From: Candidatus Brocadiia bacterium
GTDB lineage: Bacteria; Planctomycetota; MHYJ01; WSZJ01
Reading direction: 5' to 3'
Length of the DNA stretch: 16,300 bases
Assembly (NCBI GenBank): GCA_013360825.1
Contig: JABWAY010000054.1
Location: 1-16,300 of the forward strand
In this document: in pieces, positions 1 through 6,784 of the stretch
How positions within the stretch are numbered: position 1 is the first letter of the stretch
Layout of the letters: every line of letters starts with the position of its first letter
Program-made: the position numbers and the translations under genes
The notes under the pieces: generated by a model
Told to the model about the DNA's origin: nothing
Database searches by the model: none
What the model saw: only the letters and a program-made list of their open reading frames with translations

Positions 1-781
1 GGGCGGCGCCGGGAAGCGCCGATTCGAGGCGGTCGATCATGCCCGGGCCGAGGAGCCGGAGGCGGCGCTCGGCGGCGAGTGCGGCCGCGGGTTCGCCGGC
101 GAGGTCCTTCACGAGCGCGTCGAGTTCGTCGCCCTGCCGATCGAGCCACTCCACCATCTCGCGGGCGCCCTCCGTGCGATCGTCGAGGAGGGGGTCTCCC
201 GACCGGATGAGCGTGAGGTATTCGCCCCACAGCAGATCCGTATCGCCTGTGAGCACGACCGGATCCGTCCCGCGCGGGACGACCAGGTCCTCGATGTACT
301 GCCCCCAGAACCCGCATCCGAAGGCGCCCTCGATCCGGTGAATGCGGACCCGGACGGCCTCGTCCGCCGCGACGACGTTTGCGTCCTTCCAGGCGGGCCC
401 CCCCGGCAGCGCGCAGAGCGCGCGCGCGAAGGCCAGGAGCGCGGCCGGGTCCGTCCGCGGCGCGTCCGAGGCGCGCGTCACCCGCTCGATTCCCTCCTGC
501 GCCCAGCTCCAGAACCCGGCGTCACCCAGCCGCGTCACATAGACCACGGGCGTTCCCTCCGCCACCCGCGCCCCGGATTTCGGGCGGACATCGAAGAATC
601 GCAGGTCGGGTTCGAACAGCTCCGCCCCCGCAGGCAGGGAGGCAGGACTCAGGACCGAGGTCGCAGGCACCAGCCGCTCCCCAAGCGCCGACTCCACGAG
701 CGATCGGGCGTTTGAGGGCCAGCCTTCCTCGGCGGAAACGGCGGCAGCGAGCAGGGCGAAGACGGCGGGAAGGACGCGCAT
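1..781 (-). CDS. Hypothetical secreted protein, C-terminus off the window
   Basis: The frame is open from an ATG at 781 to the left edge, giving 260 residues with no stop. The first residues (MRVLPAVFALLAAAVSAEE) form a short signal peptide with a likely cleavage after VSA, so the product is probably exported. An AGAGG Shine-Dalgarno-like sequence lies a few bases upstream of the ATG and supports this start. The mature part is acidic, has a Gly/Trp-rich patch near residue 155 (FGCGFWGQYIEDL), and ends the visible part in charged helices. I do not recognise the family. The gene lies downstream of the hydrolase gene on the same strand, separated by 278 bases, so co-transcription is possible but not shown. 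Plus-strand open frames over this stretch are shadows: they are Arg/Pro-rich and have no family likeness. Confidence 0.72.
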   Translation of the reverse strand, partial: MRVLPAVFALLAAAVSAEEGWPSNARSLVESALGERLVPATSVLSPASLPAGAELFEPDLRFFDVRPKSGARVAEGTPVVYVTRLGDAGFWSWAQEGIERVTRASDAPRTDPAALLAFARALCALPGGPAWKDANVVAADEAVRVRIHRIEGAFGCGFWGQYIEDLVVPRGTDPVVLTGDTDLLWGEYLTLIRSGDPLLDDRTEGAREMVEWLDRQGDELDALVKDLAGEPAAALAAERRLRLLGPGMIDRLESALPGAA

Positions 782-1059
782 GGGTACCTCTCGAAGGTCA
801 GGAATGGGAATCGTCACGGCGTTCACGGCGCCTGGATCGCAAAGACCGTGCCGGGCATCACGACTCGAGGGACGATTCCGCCCGTGAACCGCACGACGTC
901 GATGTCGCGGCTCGGCCCGACATGCGGGCGCGGAACTCGAAGCCGTCGTGGCACGCCTCCCCCGGTGAATCCGCTCGTCGAGCGTGTCGCGAGGCGGAGG
1001 ATGGAGACGTTCCTGAGGATCCGAGATCCCCCCTTTCCGACCCTCCGTCGCCGTGCGCG
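782..1059. other. Gap between two minus-strand genes; possible decayed coding tail
   Basis: No convincing gene or strong terminator is visible. In the minus-strand frame of the upstream hydrolase, the sequence after its TAA stays open for about 78 codons to a TGA at 825-823. The end of that stretch reads protein-like (DIDVVRFTGGIVPR, then VVMPGTVFAI), and a related GFTGGGVPR occurs about 30 residues earlier. This may be a leftover gene end or simple chance in GC-rich DNA. Confidence 0.25.
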
Positions 1060-2478
1060 TTATTCGCCGGCTTCGCCGAACACGCCCGGATGCTTCTCCC
1101 GGATCCCCTTGACCGCCGCCGCCCGCGTCTCTTCGCACCGCCTCCATCCCGCCTCATCCAGCGCCGCCCGCCGTCCGGCCTCCTCGCGGTACGCCTGCAC
1201 ATCGGCGTCGGCGACGCCGTTCGCCGGCGCCCCGGCCCAGCCGCTCAGTTTCCCGGCCACGGCGCGGGCGGCGTCACGCGAAAACCACGAGTCGCGCCAG
1301 ATGCGGAACGCCAGCTTGAACGCGTCAGCCGCAGCACCCGCCTTCTCCGCCTTCTCAAGCACAGCTTGGAGCGGCTGCGCCGCCTTCTCGTGCTTCGCCT
1401 GCTCCGCCGCCAGCCCCTTCTCGAACGCCTTCCACTCTTCGACCCCTTCGCACCAGCGCTGGGCCGTCAGGAAGTGGAGTGTCCAGTCGCCGTAGGCAAA
1501 GGGAGCTTTCACGGGCGTCGCCGGAGTGAGGGCGTCGACCTGCGCCGCGACAAAGGCCGCCGCCGCCTCCGTGATCGCGCGGGCTTCGGCCTCAATCTTC
1601 TCCCGTTCCTCCTTCTTGAGCTTCGCCGCGCCCGCCTTCGCCCGCTTCGCGAGATCCAGCGCCCGACCGATCGCCGGCTCGTCGCCGGTGATCTGCGCCG
1701 CGGCACTGCGGAGCTGGCTCGCGGGCCCGGTCGCCGTGAGCGAGTCGCACCACGCGAGAAGCGGCTCCGTCTTGTCCGGCCGCGGCCAGTGTCCGGTCTG
1801 CTCGTTCGCGTCCTCGAGAATTTCGAGGCGGACGTTCCTGTAGCCCTGCTTCACCAGGTGGTCGCGCGCACCCTCAGAGTTTTCGAGCGGCACAACAGCG
1901 TCCGCCCGCGCGTGCAGGAGAGCGATCGGCTTTTCCTTCGTTTCTTTCGGTAGTTTGGATCCGATCCAGAGCCCCCCTGCGTGCGGGCAGATCGCGTCGA
2001 CGAGCGCCGGAAACTCGCCCATGAAGTAGAAACAGAAAAAGGCGCCCTGGCTGTGGCCGTAGAGGTACACGCGCTCAACGCGGAACGCCTTCTGAAGCGA
2101 CCGGATCAGCGCCGCGATCTTCTCGGCGTCCGCGCGCTCGCCCATGAAATTGAACCCGCCGCTCCCGTTCGGGGTCGTCCCGTCGGGCGAGACGATGATG
2201 TCGTCGCGGCGGAATTTCCCGACCTCGAAGTTCGCGAGGCTCCATCGACGGTCAAGATTCGAACCGTGCAGCATCACGAGCAGCGTCGCCCCGCGCTCGC
2301 GTGAGTAGCTCTTCGGCACCGTGTACTCGTACTCGACTCCCTCCGCGGTCTTCCAGGCGAGACGCTCGGCGCGCGGCACGCCCTCGGCGGGTGCGGCGCG
2401 GCGGGGTTCGTCGCCGGCGCGGGCCTGAAGGGCGGCGATTGAGATGAGAAGGGCGGTCGCCCAGAGGCAGCGATTCAT
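1060..2478 (-). CDS. Secreted alpha/beta-hydrolase (esterase / PHB depolymerase-like) with helical C-terminal extension
   Basis: This 472-residue protein starts with a signal peptide (MNRCLWATALLISIAALQARA). An alpha/beta-hydrolase domain covers roughly residues 45-250: an HG oxyanion-hole segment at 71-72, the nucleophile elbow GHSQG at 141-145 (Ser143), and candidate catalytic Asp193 (HARADAVVP) and His230 (TGHWPRP). The layout fits the family of extracellular esterases related to feruloyl esterase and PHB depolymerase; the substrate cannot be read from sequence. Residues about 255-472 are Ala/Lys/Glu-rich amphipathic helices containing several Trp, longer than the usual catalytic unit and of unknown role. 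The ATG at 2478 fits the signal peptide, but no strong Shine-Dalgarno is visible. The next gene downstream is also on the minus strand and also encodes an exported protein. Confidence 0.85.
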   Translation of the reverse strand: MNRCLWATALLISIAALQARAGDEPRRAAPAEGVPRAERLAWKTAEGVEYEYTVPKSYSRERGATLLVMLHGSNLDRRWSLANFEVGKFRRDDIIVSPDGTTPNGSGGFNFMGERADAEKIAALIRSLQKAFRVERVYLYGHSQGAFFCFYFMGEFPALVDAICPHAGGLWIGSKLPKETKEKPIALLHARADAVVPLENSEGARDHLVKQGYRNVRLEILEDANEQTGHWPRPDKTEPLLAWCDSLTATGPASQLRSAAAQITGDEPAIGRALDLAKRAKAGAAKLKKEEREKIEAEARAITEAAAAFVAAQVDALTPATPVKAPFAYGDWTLHFLTAQRWCEGVEEWKAFEKGLAAEQAKHEKAAQPLQAVLEKAEKAGAAADAFKLAFRIWRDSWFSRDAARAVAGKLSGWAGAPANGVADADVQAYREEAGRRAALDEAGWRRCEETRAAAVKGIREKHPGVFGEAGE

Positions 2479-2710
2479 CGGGAACGATCTGGCTCTTTGA
2501 AGCCTGCCTGGGCGCCGGCGCCAGAGCGGTTCTCACGCTGGCGCTGCCCGGATCGCCCTCCGGGGGAGGATCCAGTGAGGCCGAGATCGGCTGTGTGGCG
2601 GGAGGGGGTCACGAAGGACCACTGTAGACATCGGGACGGGCTCGACTCAAGCGCGAGCGGCGCAGCTCCCGGGCCGCGCGGGAAAACACGGGAAGCGCAG
2701 GGCGGCTCGG
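2479..2710. other. Probable non-coding tail of the IS91-like remnant
   Basis: No gene is supported here. The stretch lies between the transposase C-terminal motif and the start of the hydrolase gene, and may hold the end of the inserted element as well as the hydrolase promoter. I could not define an element terminus or a clear promoter. Confidence 0.3.
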
Positions 2711-2838
2711 CGCGAACTCGCACGACCGACATCTCCGAGCCGCACCGCGGGCACACCGGCGGATTCACCTCGTACGCCTTCGCGATCAGTCGCGCCCAGG
2801 CGCGCCGCGCCTCAAGCGGGCCCCTGTCCGAGTCGCCT
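2711..2838 (-). pseudogene. IS91-type transposase C-terminal fragment
   Basis: The minus strand encodes about 40 residues that include RRAWARLIAKAYEV and the zinc-type motif CPRCGSEM. This is the characteristic C-terminal segment of IS91/ISCR-like Y2 rolling-circle transposases (usual form: ARLI-x-x-VYEVDPLxCPxCG). Nothing upstream in this frame belongs to a transposase: the sequence before about 2838 is the out-of-frame shadow of the FG-GAP pseudogene. The catalytic domain is therefore absent. Downstream (2479-2710) the frame stays open but has no family likeness and probably represents the non-coding end of the element. It is a dead remnant that marks a junction in the neighbouring gene. 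Confidence 0.65.
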
Positions 2839-2839
2839 C

Positions 2840-3246
2840 CCACCCCTCGCCGTCGAACCGTTCCCGGTTCGAGTGCACCCCGGCCAGCGCGTCGGCGTCG
2901 CCGTCGTTGCCGACGTCCGCACAATACAGGCACGCCGGCTCGTACCTTCCCCTGGTCGCCTTCGCGGTGTCCACCGTCCCCTCCGGCGTCGTCGGCGTGA
3001 ACGTCACCTCCGGGAATTCGATCCCGGAGTCCTTCAGTTCCCTGAAGGAAGCGCCCTCCTCGCTGAGGAAGACCCTCTGGTGCCCGGGCACGAGATCCCA
3101 GTAACCGTGCCGTTCAGGTCGGCGAGGATCCCGTCTTTCGCGGCGGCGCCTTCGAGGCCGGCCGCTTTGGCGACGTTCCGGAACCAGGGTTCTTCGGCGG
3201 GGCACAGGGTCGCTGACGGGAGCAGGAAGACGACGGACAGAATCAC
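2840..3246 (-). pseudogene. FG-GAP/VCBS-repeat (CRTAC1-like) secreted protein, frameshifted and truncated
   Basis: A GTG at 3246, two bases past the toxin stop codon, opens a frame with a signal peptide (VILSVVFLLPSATLCPAEE), then PWFRNVAKAAGLEG and ILADLNG. The frame then turns to nonsense. One frame over, the sequence resumes with GYWDLVPGHQRVFLSEEG and continues through EVTFTPTTPEGTVD and CLYCADVGNDGDADALAG to RFDGEGW near 2840. Restoring one base near 3109 gives DLNGDGYWDLV, the expected calcium-binding FG-GAP loop, so a one-base deletion is the simplest explanation. The protein stops being recognisable at about 2840, where the IS91-type fragment begins. Family members are several hundred residues long, so only the N-terminal part remains. 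The start could lie slightly further upstream inside the toxin gene. Confidence 0.75.
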
Positions 3247-3247
3247 T

Positions 3248-3706
3248 TTACGCGTGAGAAGGACCCTTCGGAGTGAGTTGCGGAGGGGGGAGGAAGGGGT
3301 TAACGACCCGGACGCCCGCGAGTGAGCTCCCCGCGGAGAGATCTTCCGTGAAGAGAGTCGGGCAGGCGGCGGAAGCCGCCGCGACGACGATCATGGCGTC
3401 GTAGAGAGAGATCATGCTGGTTCGAGAGAGGTCCACCGCCTTGAGGAGCATCCCCGAGTTCGGTTCGACCACGCGGTGGTGGAGAAACTCCGCGACGATG
3501 ACGGCCGCCTTCTCTTTCCGGAGCCGCAGGTCGAGCTTTCGCGTACAGACCGAGTAGAATTCCTGCAGCACCTGGAGGCTGATCGTGAACGTGCCGTCGG
3601 CCACCGTCTCTTCGACGAGGCGGCGGGCGGTCGCGTGCTTGGCGGGATCGGTGCGGTCGAATGCGTAGATCAGGATATTGGTGTCCAGAAAGACTCTATC
3701 GCTCAT
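3248..3706 (-). CDS. vapC: PIN-domain toxin ribonuclease, VapC family
   Basis: This 152-residue protein has the full PIN-domain set of acidic residues: Asp8 in VFLDTNILIYAFD, Glu49 in QVLQEF, Asp103 in LYDAMIV and Asp122 in LFTEDLSAG. These coordinate Mg2+ or Mn2+ in VapC-type endoribonucleases, which usually cut tRNA or other structured RNA. The length is typical of the family. Its ATG lies inside the end of the upstream antitoxin gene, an 11-base overlap, with a GGAAGAGG ribosome-binding site just before it, so the two are translationally coupled. The active site looks intact and the gene is probably functional, although it sits among broken genes. The specific RNA target cannot be told from sequence. 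Confidence 0.88.
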   Translation of the reverse strand: MSDRVFLDTNILIYAFDRTDPAKHATARRLVEETVADGTFTISLQVLQEFYSVCTRKLDLRLRKEKAAVIVAEFLHHRVVEPNSGMLLKAVDLSRTSMISLYDAMIVVAAASAACPTLFTEDLSAGSSLAGVRVVNPFLPPPQLTPKGPSHA

Positions 3707-3929
3707 GGGCCTCTTCCCGGGTCCATTTTGCGCGTCCCACGCCGAGCGGCTTTTCGTCCATCAGTGTGCGCAGTCGCTTCAGAGACGCCCTGCGCTCACG
3801 GTCGCCTCCGGTGAGACTTCTCAGAAACTCCCGGATAAGTTCGGTGAGCGTCTTGTTCCGCCGCGCAGCGGCGACGCGGGCGTTTGTGAGGAGATCTTCC
3901 TCCAGGGCGAGGGTCAGATTGCGTTTCAC
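3696..3929 (-). CDS. vapB: VapB-type ribbon-helix-helix antitoxin
   Basis: The product has 77 residues. I prefer the GTG at 3929 because AGAGG lies eight to nine bases upstream and the protein then begins MKRNLTLALEEDLL, the usual beta-strand/helix start of ribbon-helix-helix antitoxins. A longer reading from a GTG at 3956 would translate through the ribosome-binding site and the operator palindrome. The N-terminal half (NLTLALEEDLLTNARVAAARRNKTLTELIREFL, in segments) gives the DNA-binding fold. The charged C-terminal part, about residues 45-77, should bind and block the PIN toxin encoded immediately downstream. Such antitoxins normally repress their own operon by binding palindromic DNA, and a perfect palindrome lies just upstream. 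Confidence 0.82.
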   Translation of the reverse strand: MKRNLTLALEEDLLTNARVAAARRNKTLTELIREFLRSLTGGDRERRASLKRLRTLMDEKPLGVGRAKWTREEAHER

Positions 3930-3943
3930 GGGGGGTTTCCTCT

Positions 3944-3960
3944 TTATGTGTACCACATAA
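3944..3960 (-). promoter_or_regulatory. Palindromic operator candidate upstream of vapBC
   Basis: TTATGTG-TAC-CACATAA is a perfect 7-bp inverted repeat with a 3-base centre. It is AT-rich in GC-rich surroundings and sits directly before the Shine-Dalgarno sequence of the antitoxin gene. A further CCACAT half-site-like element follows at about 3961-3966. Ribbon-helix-helix antitoxins typically autoregulate through such sites; binding here is inferred from position and symmetry. Confidence 0.6.
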
Positions 3961-4101
3961 CCACATTGTTGCGGCGAAGCACGGTCGTGTCAACTTCTCC
4001 GGCCTTCCGCAGGTCGCCTGGGGCGGACTGCGGTTCCCCCCGTTTCTTGGACAGGTGGCTAAGCTACGATTCAGGTCGCCGTCCGAAAGGGGTGAGGTGT
4101 C

Positions 4102-4383
4102 ATGGGGCAGAAGAGGAAGAGGCACACGGATGAATTCAAGGCGAGGGTGGCGGTCGAAGCCCTGCGCGGGATCAAGACGCTGGGGGAGCTGAGTTCGGTG
4201 CATCACGTGCATCCCACGGTCACTTCCCAGTGGAGACGGAAGCTGCTCGACGGGGCCTCGAGCCTGTTCGCGCGCGCGGGGGTGGGTGGCGGGGGGCGGA
4301 CCGAGGAGGAGATGACCCGGCCGCTCTTTGAGGAGATCGGGCGGCTCAAGGTGGAGTTGGACTGGCTAAGAGAAAAGCTCTGA
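4102..4383 (+). CDS. IS3-family transposase OrfA (helix-turn-helix protein)
   Basis: This 93-residue protein begins MGQKRKRHTDEFKARVAVEA and has a helix-turn-helix region (about residues 9-48, including TLGELSSVHHVHPTVTSQW). It ends in a leucine-zipper-like helix, FEEIGRLKVELDWLREKL. This is the classic OrfA of IS3 elements, which binds the element's ends and is fused to OrfB by a -1 frameshift. The orfB frame is indeed -1 relative to orfA. The A-run near the end (AAAAG at 4373-4377) is short and does not make a canonical slippery heptamer. GGGGTGAGG before the ATG could serve as ribosome-binding site. The gene is intact, but its partner is not. Confidence 0.85.
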   Translation: MGQKRKRHTDEFKARVAVEALRGIKTLGELSSVHHVHPTVTSQWRRKLLDGASSLFARAGVGGGGRTEEEMTRPLFEEIGRLKVELDWLREKL

Positions 4384-5107
4384 CCGTCCCCCGTCAGCAG
4401 CGACGCGCGTGGGTCGCCGCGGGGAATCCCGGGCTCTCCGTGTCGCGGCAGTGTCGGCTTGCCGGATTGCCGCGGTCGACCTGGTATCACGTCCCGGTCG
4501 AGAAGGAGAGCCCGGAGAACCTGCGCCTGATGCGCCGGATCGACGGGGTTTTCCTCGCGCGGCCGTACTACGGTTCGCCGCGGATGACCGTCTGCCTGCC
4601 GAGCCCAACCAGGTCTGGAGCACCGACATCACCTGGATCCCCATGCCGGGAGGGTGGCTCTACCTCGTGGCGGTGATGGACTGGTTCAGCAGGTACGTCC
4701 TGTCCTGGGAGCTTTCCGACTCCATGGAGAGCGTGTTCTGCGTGATGGCGCTGGAGAGGGCGCTGACCGTGGCCGTCCCCGGGATCTTCAACACTGACCA
4801 GGGGTCGCAGTTCACCAGCGAGGACTTCACGAGCGTGCTGCTGCGCTCCGGCGTGAAGATCAGCATGGATGGCCGGGGCCGGGCGCTCGACAACGTCTTC
4901 GTCGAGAGGCTCTGGTGGTCCGTGAAGTACGAGGACATCGACCTCAACGACGACGCCGACTGCGCTGAGACCAGAGTGGGCCTCTCCCGCTGCTTCCAAT
5001 TCTTCAACAACCAGCGGCCGCATCAGTCGCTCGGCGATCAAACGCCGGCAGATGTGTACTTCGGTCGCTGCGCCGGGCGGAAGTCCCTCGAGCTTCAACT
5101 CTCATGA
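4380..5107 (+). pseudogene. IS3-family transposase OrfB (DDE integrase), internally deleted and frameshifted
   Basis: The N-terminal part reads in one frame through LSVSRQCRLAGLPRSTWYH, ENLRLMRRIDG and PYYGSPRMT to about 4589. The catalytic part continues one frame away from about 4600: PNQVWSTDITWIP (first Asp), IFNTDQGSQFTSEDF (second Asp), DNVFVERLWWSVKYED (Glu), and RPHQSLGDQTPADVYFG near the end. In intact IS3 OrfB proteins some 50-60 residues separate the YGSRRMT motif from the QVWSTDIT motif. Here they nearly abut, so roughly 150 bases were deleted and the frame was lost. All three catalytic DDE residues remain in the second fragment, but no single protein can be made by normal decoding. 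Confidence 0.85.
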
Positions 5108-5275
5108 AAGGCCTGTTTCACCCGAAGCCGGGGAGGTCCAGGACGTCGAGGCGGGTCGAGATCGCGCGTCCTGGCTCAACCTCGCGCATCCGTACCACAT
5201 CAACTGAGCCGCTTGTCGTGCCGGGCTACGAGCCGCGCTTCGCGCGGGGGTTGCCCTGCTTCCGGTGCGTGGCCG

Positions 5276-5332
5276 GGGGGGGCCGAGAGGGAGCCGAGCT
5301 TTGCAGAACAGCAGCTCCCTCTCGGCCCCCCC
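5276..5332. repeat. Perfect 19-bp inverted repeat (strong hairpin)
   Basis: The arms 5276-5294 and 5314-5332 (GGGGGGGCCGAGAGGGAGC and its exact complement) flank a 19-base loop. The stem is very GC-rich and would be extremely stable in RNA. There is no U-tract immediately after the stem on either strand, so it is not a textbook Rho-independent terminator, though it could still block transcription or shield RNA ends. Confidence 0.8.
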
Positions 5333-5360
5333 GACATGCTCCTTGAGCAGACGTCAGGAG

Positions 5361-5385
5361 CACCCCACCCTGATCGGGTGGGGTG
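5361..5385. repeat. Perfect 10-bp inverted repeat
   Basis: CACCCCACCC (5361-5370) and its complement GGGTGGGGTG (5376-5385) flank the 5-base loop TGATC. It is compact and terminator-shaped, followed by ACAATTCC rather than a clear T-run. It directly abuts the 7-bp dyad at 5337-5362 and lies 28 bases after the 19-bp stem. Confidence 0.7.
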
Positions 5386-5552
5386 ACAATTCCATTTCGC
5401 GGCAGCCGGGCTATAGCTTAATTTGGGCTCTGAGCTGTCCAACGGATGGGGGGAAGCTCACTCCCCCCGCCGGGAATCATGCTGAGACCGGATACAAGTC
5501 GGTGCTCATGCGGGTACCCGACCCGCCCCCTTTCGAAGGAGACCATCACCCC

Positions 5553-6740
5553 ATGCGCCTCACCCCGCTGCTCCTGGTCCCCGCGCTCCTGATCGCCTCT
5601 GCGATGCCGCTTTCCGCGCAGGAAGACGTCCGCGTCAAGAATGCGGATGGGCCAGCCTGCGGAAACGGCGTCGCCCCCGCGTACTTCCTTCCCGGGAGCT
5701 TCACGAAAGCCCTGGAGAAGGCGAAGACGGACGGGCGCTGCCTGATTGTGAAAGGCGTGGCGTTCGGGATCGACAAGGAAGGCGCGGCGTGCGGGACGAA
5801 GGGTCACTGGTGACCCGCCGGCGATGTCCTGCGGGGGGGGCCCCTCGCCGAGCGCCGCGTGATCGACCTGGTCAACCGCCGGTTTGTGCCGTTCTACTTC
5901 AACGTCGGGAAAGGTCAGACCGGGTACGACGCGGATGCCGCCGCGTTCATCGCGACAGTCGACAACCGATTCGCGGGCCCCTCGGTCCCTACCCCGCCCG
6001 TGTGGATCCTCTCCCCAGACGGCAACCTCCTTGCGACGATCGACAACTATGCGCCGAAGGACGAGTTCTTCGCGAAGGTCAGGGAGGTGCTCGACAAACA
6101 CCCTGAGTTCAACACGCCCTCCGCCGGAGAAGCGAAGCAGCTCAAGGCCGGGGGTGTCGCGGCCGGCCTGATCCACGAGGAGCTTGGGGAGTACGAGAAG
6201 GCGCTCGCTCTCTACGAGGCGGCGAAGGCGGACCCGGCAGCGCTGCTCGGTCGCGCCAGGATTGCGCGCCACGAGAGAAAGTGGGACCTCGCGAAAACTG
6301 CGGTCGCAGCGTTGGAACGGACCGGCGACGACGCGTACGCGGACGATGTCGCGATGGAGTCCGCCTACCACCTCCTCGACGCAAGATCCTGGGAACCCGC
6401 CCGCACCCTGCTCCACCTCGCGATCCGCAAGTTCGGCGATTCCGAACGCATGGGGGAGATGCACTTCTCCGCCGGCGTCGCGTCCTTCTTCCTCGAACAG
6501 AAGGACTGGGCCAGGTTCCACTGGTGCTGGGTCATGAAGAACATTCCGGACGACTGCAACTACATGCGCTGCTACATGGCGGCCACCGCAGAGGCGATGC
6601 CGTACGCGAACCCCGAGCTGGGCGGGTACAAGGGAGGCAAGGGGATGATTTCGCACGCCCTCGCCGACAAGGCCCGCGACGCGGCGATGAAGGACTACGA
6701 GAAGCTGCTCCCGGAGTGGAAGGCCGGCGCGGGGCGGTGA
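5553..6740 (+). pseudogene. Secreted thioredoxin-like/TPR protein interrupted by an in-frame TGA
   Basis: An ATG at 5553 with a good GAAGGAGA ribosome-binding site opens a frame with a signal peptide (MRLTPLLLVPALLIASAMPLSA). It runs through CLIVKGVAFGIDKEG to ACGTKGHW and meets TGA at 5811-5813. The same frame continues without interruption as PAGDVLRGGPLAERRV, IDLVNRRFVPFYFNV, TPPVWILSPDGNLLATID (thioredoxin-like, cis-Pro region) and a C-terminal TPR-like part (IHEELGEYEKALALYEAA onwards), ending at 6740. Total length would be 395 codons. Both halves clearly belong to one thioredoxin-fold protein. Possible causes are a nonsense mutation (CGA to TGA needs one transition), a sequencing error, or decoding of UGA as selenocysteine. 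A downstream product starting at about 5859 would lack the signal peptide. Function is probably periplasmic redox or protein handling, but this is not certain. Confidence 0.7.
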
Positions 6741-6784
6741 GGGTGCGCGGCGCCGGCCCGCCGGGTCAGGCGGCTGGAGTACGG

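Larger units (their letters stand above)
4024..5107 (+). mobile_element. IS3-family insertion sequence, internally deleted, right end not found
   Basis: orfA and a damaged orfB of an IS3-type element lie in the usual order and offset frames. A left end is suggested at about 4024-4055, where GGTTCCCCCCGTTTCTTGGA resembles termini of this IS3 subgroup. The reverse complement of that end was not found after orfB, so the right inverted repeat is lost or too diverged to see. Because the DDE protein is broken, the copy cannot move on its own. Confidence 0.7.
5108..5552. other. 445-base gene-free stretch rich in perfect inverted repeats
   Basis: I find no convincing gene here. Five successive perfect dyads occur: 5233-5247 (6-bp arms, 3-base loop), 5276-5332 (19-bp arms), 5337-5362 (7-bp arms, TGCTCCT/AGGAGCA), 5361-5385 (10-bp arms) and 5448-5468 (7-bp arms, GGGGGGA/TCCCCCC). 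The motif GCCGGGCTA occurs near both ends (about 5219 and 5405). The region may hold the IS3 right flank, termination signals, a structured RNA, or the leader of the following gene. GAAGGAGA at 5535-5542 is the ribosome-binding site of the next gene. Confidence 0.45.

Noticed and set aside
379..1953. Long plus-strand open frame (524 codons) across both left-hand genes
   Set aside because: It is Arg/Pro-rich and has no motifs. It lies opposite the signal-peptide protein and the hydrolase, which have convincing composition and motifs.
4371..4383. Programmed -1 frameshift site joining orfA and orfB
   Set aside because: The frames are in the right relation, but only AAAAG is present, not a full slippery heptamer. 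orfB is broken anyway, so no functional fusion would result.
5383..5417. GTGACA and TATAGC as -35 and -10 boxes for the thioredoxin-like gene
   Set aside because: The spacing of about 23 bases is too long for a standard sigma-70 promoter.
5811..5860. Selenocysteine insertion element after the in-frame TGA
   Set aside because: The stem that can be drawn has a G-only loop and a large bulge, without the GU loop of known bacterial SECIS elements, and no partner Cys sits at +3 or -3. Kept only as a low-probability alternative.
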